This document shows positions 63,773-64,000 of a stretch of 64,000 bases of DNA, one piece after another. Source of the DNA: JALORV01 sp963766365 (GTDB lineage Bacteria; Pseudomonadota; Gammaproteobacteria; Burkholderiales; Burkholderiaceae_F); NCBI GenBank assembly GCA_963766365.1, contig CAVXZK010000003.1, positions 124,001-188,000 on the forward strand, given 5' to 3'. The position numbers and the translations under genes were made by a program. The notes beneath the pieces are model-generated. The model did no database searches, had not been told where the DNA came from, and saw only the letters and a list, made by a program, of their open reading frames with translations. The number at the start of each line of letters is the position of its first letter. The first letter of the stretch is position 1.

Positions 63773-63961
63773 GCGGGAGAGCGCGTCCGAGTCCTCGGAG
63801 TCGGATGCCGCCGAAGGCGCAATCTCACCCGGAATCGCTCAGGTTCAAGAACCGCTTCGTCACCGGCGACTCTGGAGAGACCGCGGCCGCTAGGTGCGCG
63901 GCGCCGAAGGGGCAGGGGCCGCGTTGCGGCTCCCGAACTCTCAGGCAAAAGGACAGAGGGG
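63773..63961 (+). promoter_or_regulatory. Tandem glycine riboswitch
   Basis: Two glycine aptamers in series. First: GCGGGAGAGCGC (63773-), GCCGCCGAAGGCGCAA and GCTCAGGTTCAAGAACCGC. Second: CTCTGGAGAGACCGC, GCGCCGAAGGGGCAGG and CTCTCAGGCAAAAGGACAG (ending near 63957). The conserved GGAGAG, GCCGAAGG and CUCAGGCAAAAGGACAGAG elements of the family are all visible in the second copy. In proteobacteria this element usually turns on the glycine cleavage operon (gcvT first), whose start would lie just past base 64000. A TACACT element at 63744-63749 could be its -10 box. Confidence 0.93.
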
Positions 63962-64000
63962 TGCGGATCGACCACGGTCGGACTGCGCCCCTTAACTTTT

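Overview
This is high-GC (roughly two-thirds G+C) bacterial chromosomal DNA. Gene content points to a betaproteobacterium, probably Burkholderiales or a relative: a Bug-family (TctC-like) binding protein, a divergent metG/mrp pair, dcd next to a ~750-residue Orn/Lys/Arg decarboxylase, PEP-CTERM proteins and a tandem glycine riboswitch. No rRNA, convincing tRNA, CRISPR array, transposase or phage gene was found. Organism assignment is inference from family content only.

Layout. 1-2391: metG (cut by the window edge) and divergent mrp/apbC. 3379-8730: a TRAP transporter (dctPQM), a GMC flavin oxidoreductase, a small cytochrome c and a DUF1330 protein, which read as one uptake-and-oxidise operon. 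8767-23815: a region rich in cyclic-nucleotide genes. It holds a CpdA-like phosphodiesterase, a 1062-residue class III cyclase/ATPase/TPR protein, a SulP transporter with a C-terminal cNMP-binding domain, an NTE/patatin phospholipase with an N-terminal cNMP-binding domain (frameshifted) and a second cyclase/ATPase/TPR protein (frameshifted). 24048-27445: a small cytochrome c, a stand-alone I9-like propeptide lipoprotein and a subtilisin-like protease whose catalytic domain appears to contain an inserted cytochrome c domain. 27467-39263: xdhC and a molybdenum-hydroxylase (cox-type) operon with coxS-L-M, two VOC proteins, a frameshifted amidohydrolase, coxD, a membrane protein, coxE, coxG, a CMD-like protein and a GYD-domain protein. 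39322-41316: an EtfD-like membrane Fe-S oxidoreductase. 41457-50850 (minus strand): a compact type II fatty-acid/polyketide synthase operon (enoyl reductase, ketoreductase, ACP, double-hotdog dehydratase, KAS, a KAS-like subunit with Ser in place of the active Cys, and an AcpS-acyltransferase fusion), followed by an exported ankyrin protein and a lipoprotein. 50973-63678: a hypothetical gene, a Bug protein, D-threonine aldolase-like enzyme, dcd carrying a 408-residue intein directly before its catalytic serine, a PEP-CTERM protein, a FecR/Pro-rich protein, a PLP decarboxylase, a membrane protein, L-threonine aldolase and an NmrA-type reductase. 63773-63961: a tandem glycine riboswitch whose target gene lies beyond the window.

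Two things stand out. The first is the cytochrome c domain inside the subtilase, sitting beside a free propeptide-like lipoprotein and a free cytochrome c. The second is the clustering of cAMP synthesis, hydrolysis and cNMP-binding effectors. Four genes carry exactly one extra base each (near 18827, 20606, 23686 and 33852); these may be real lesions or consensus-sequence errors, so breakage of these genes should be treated cautiously.
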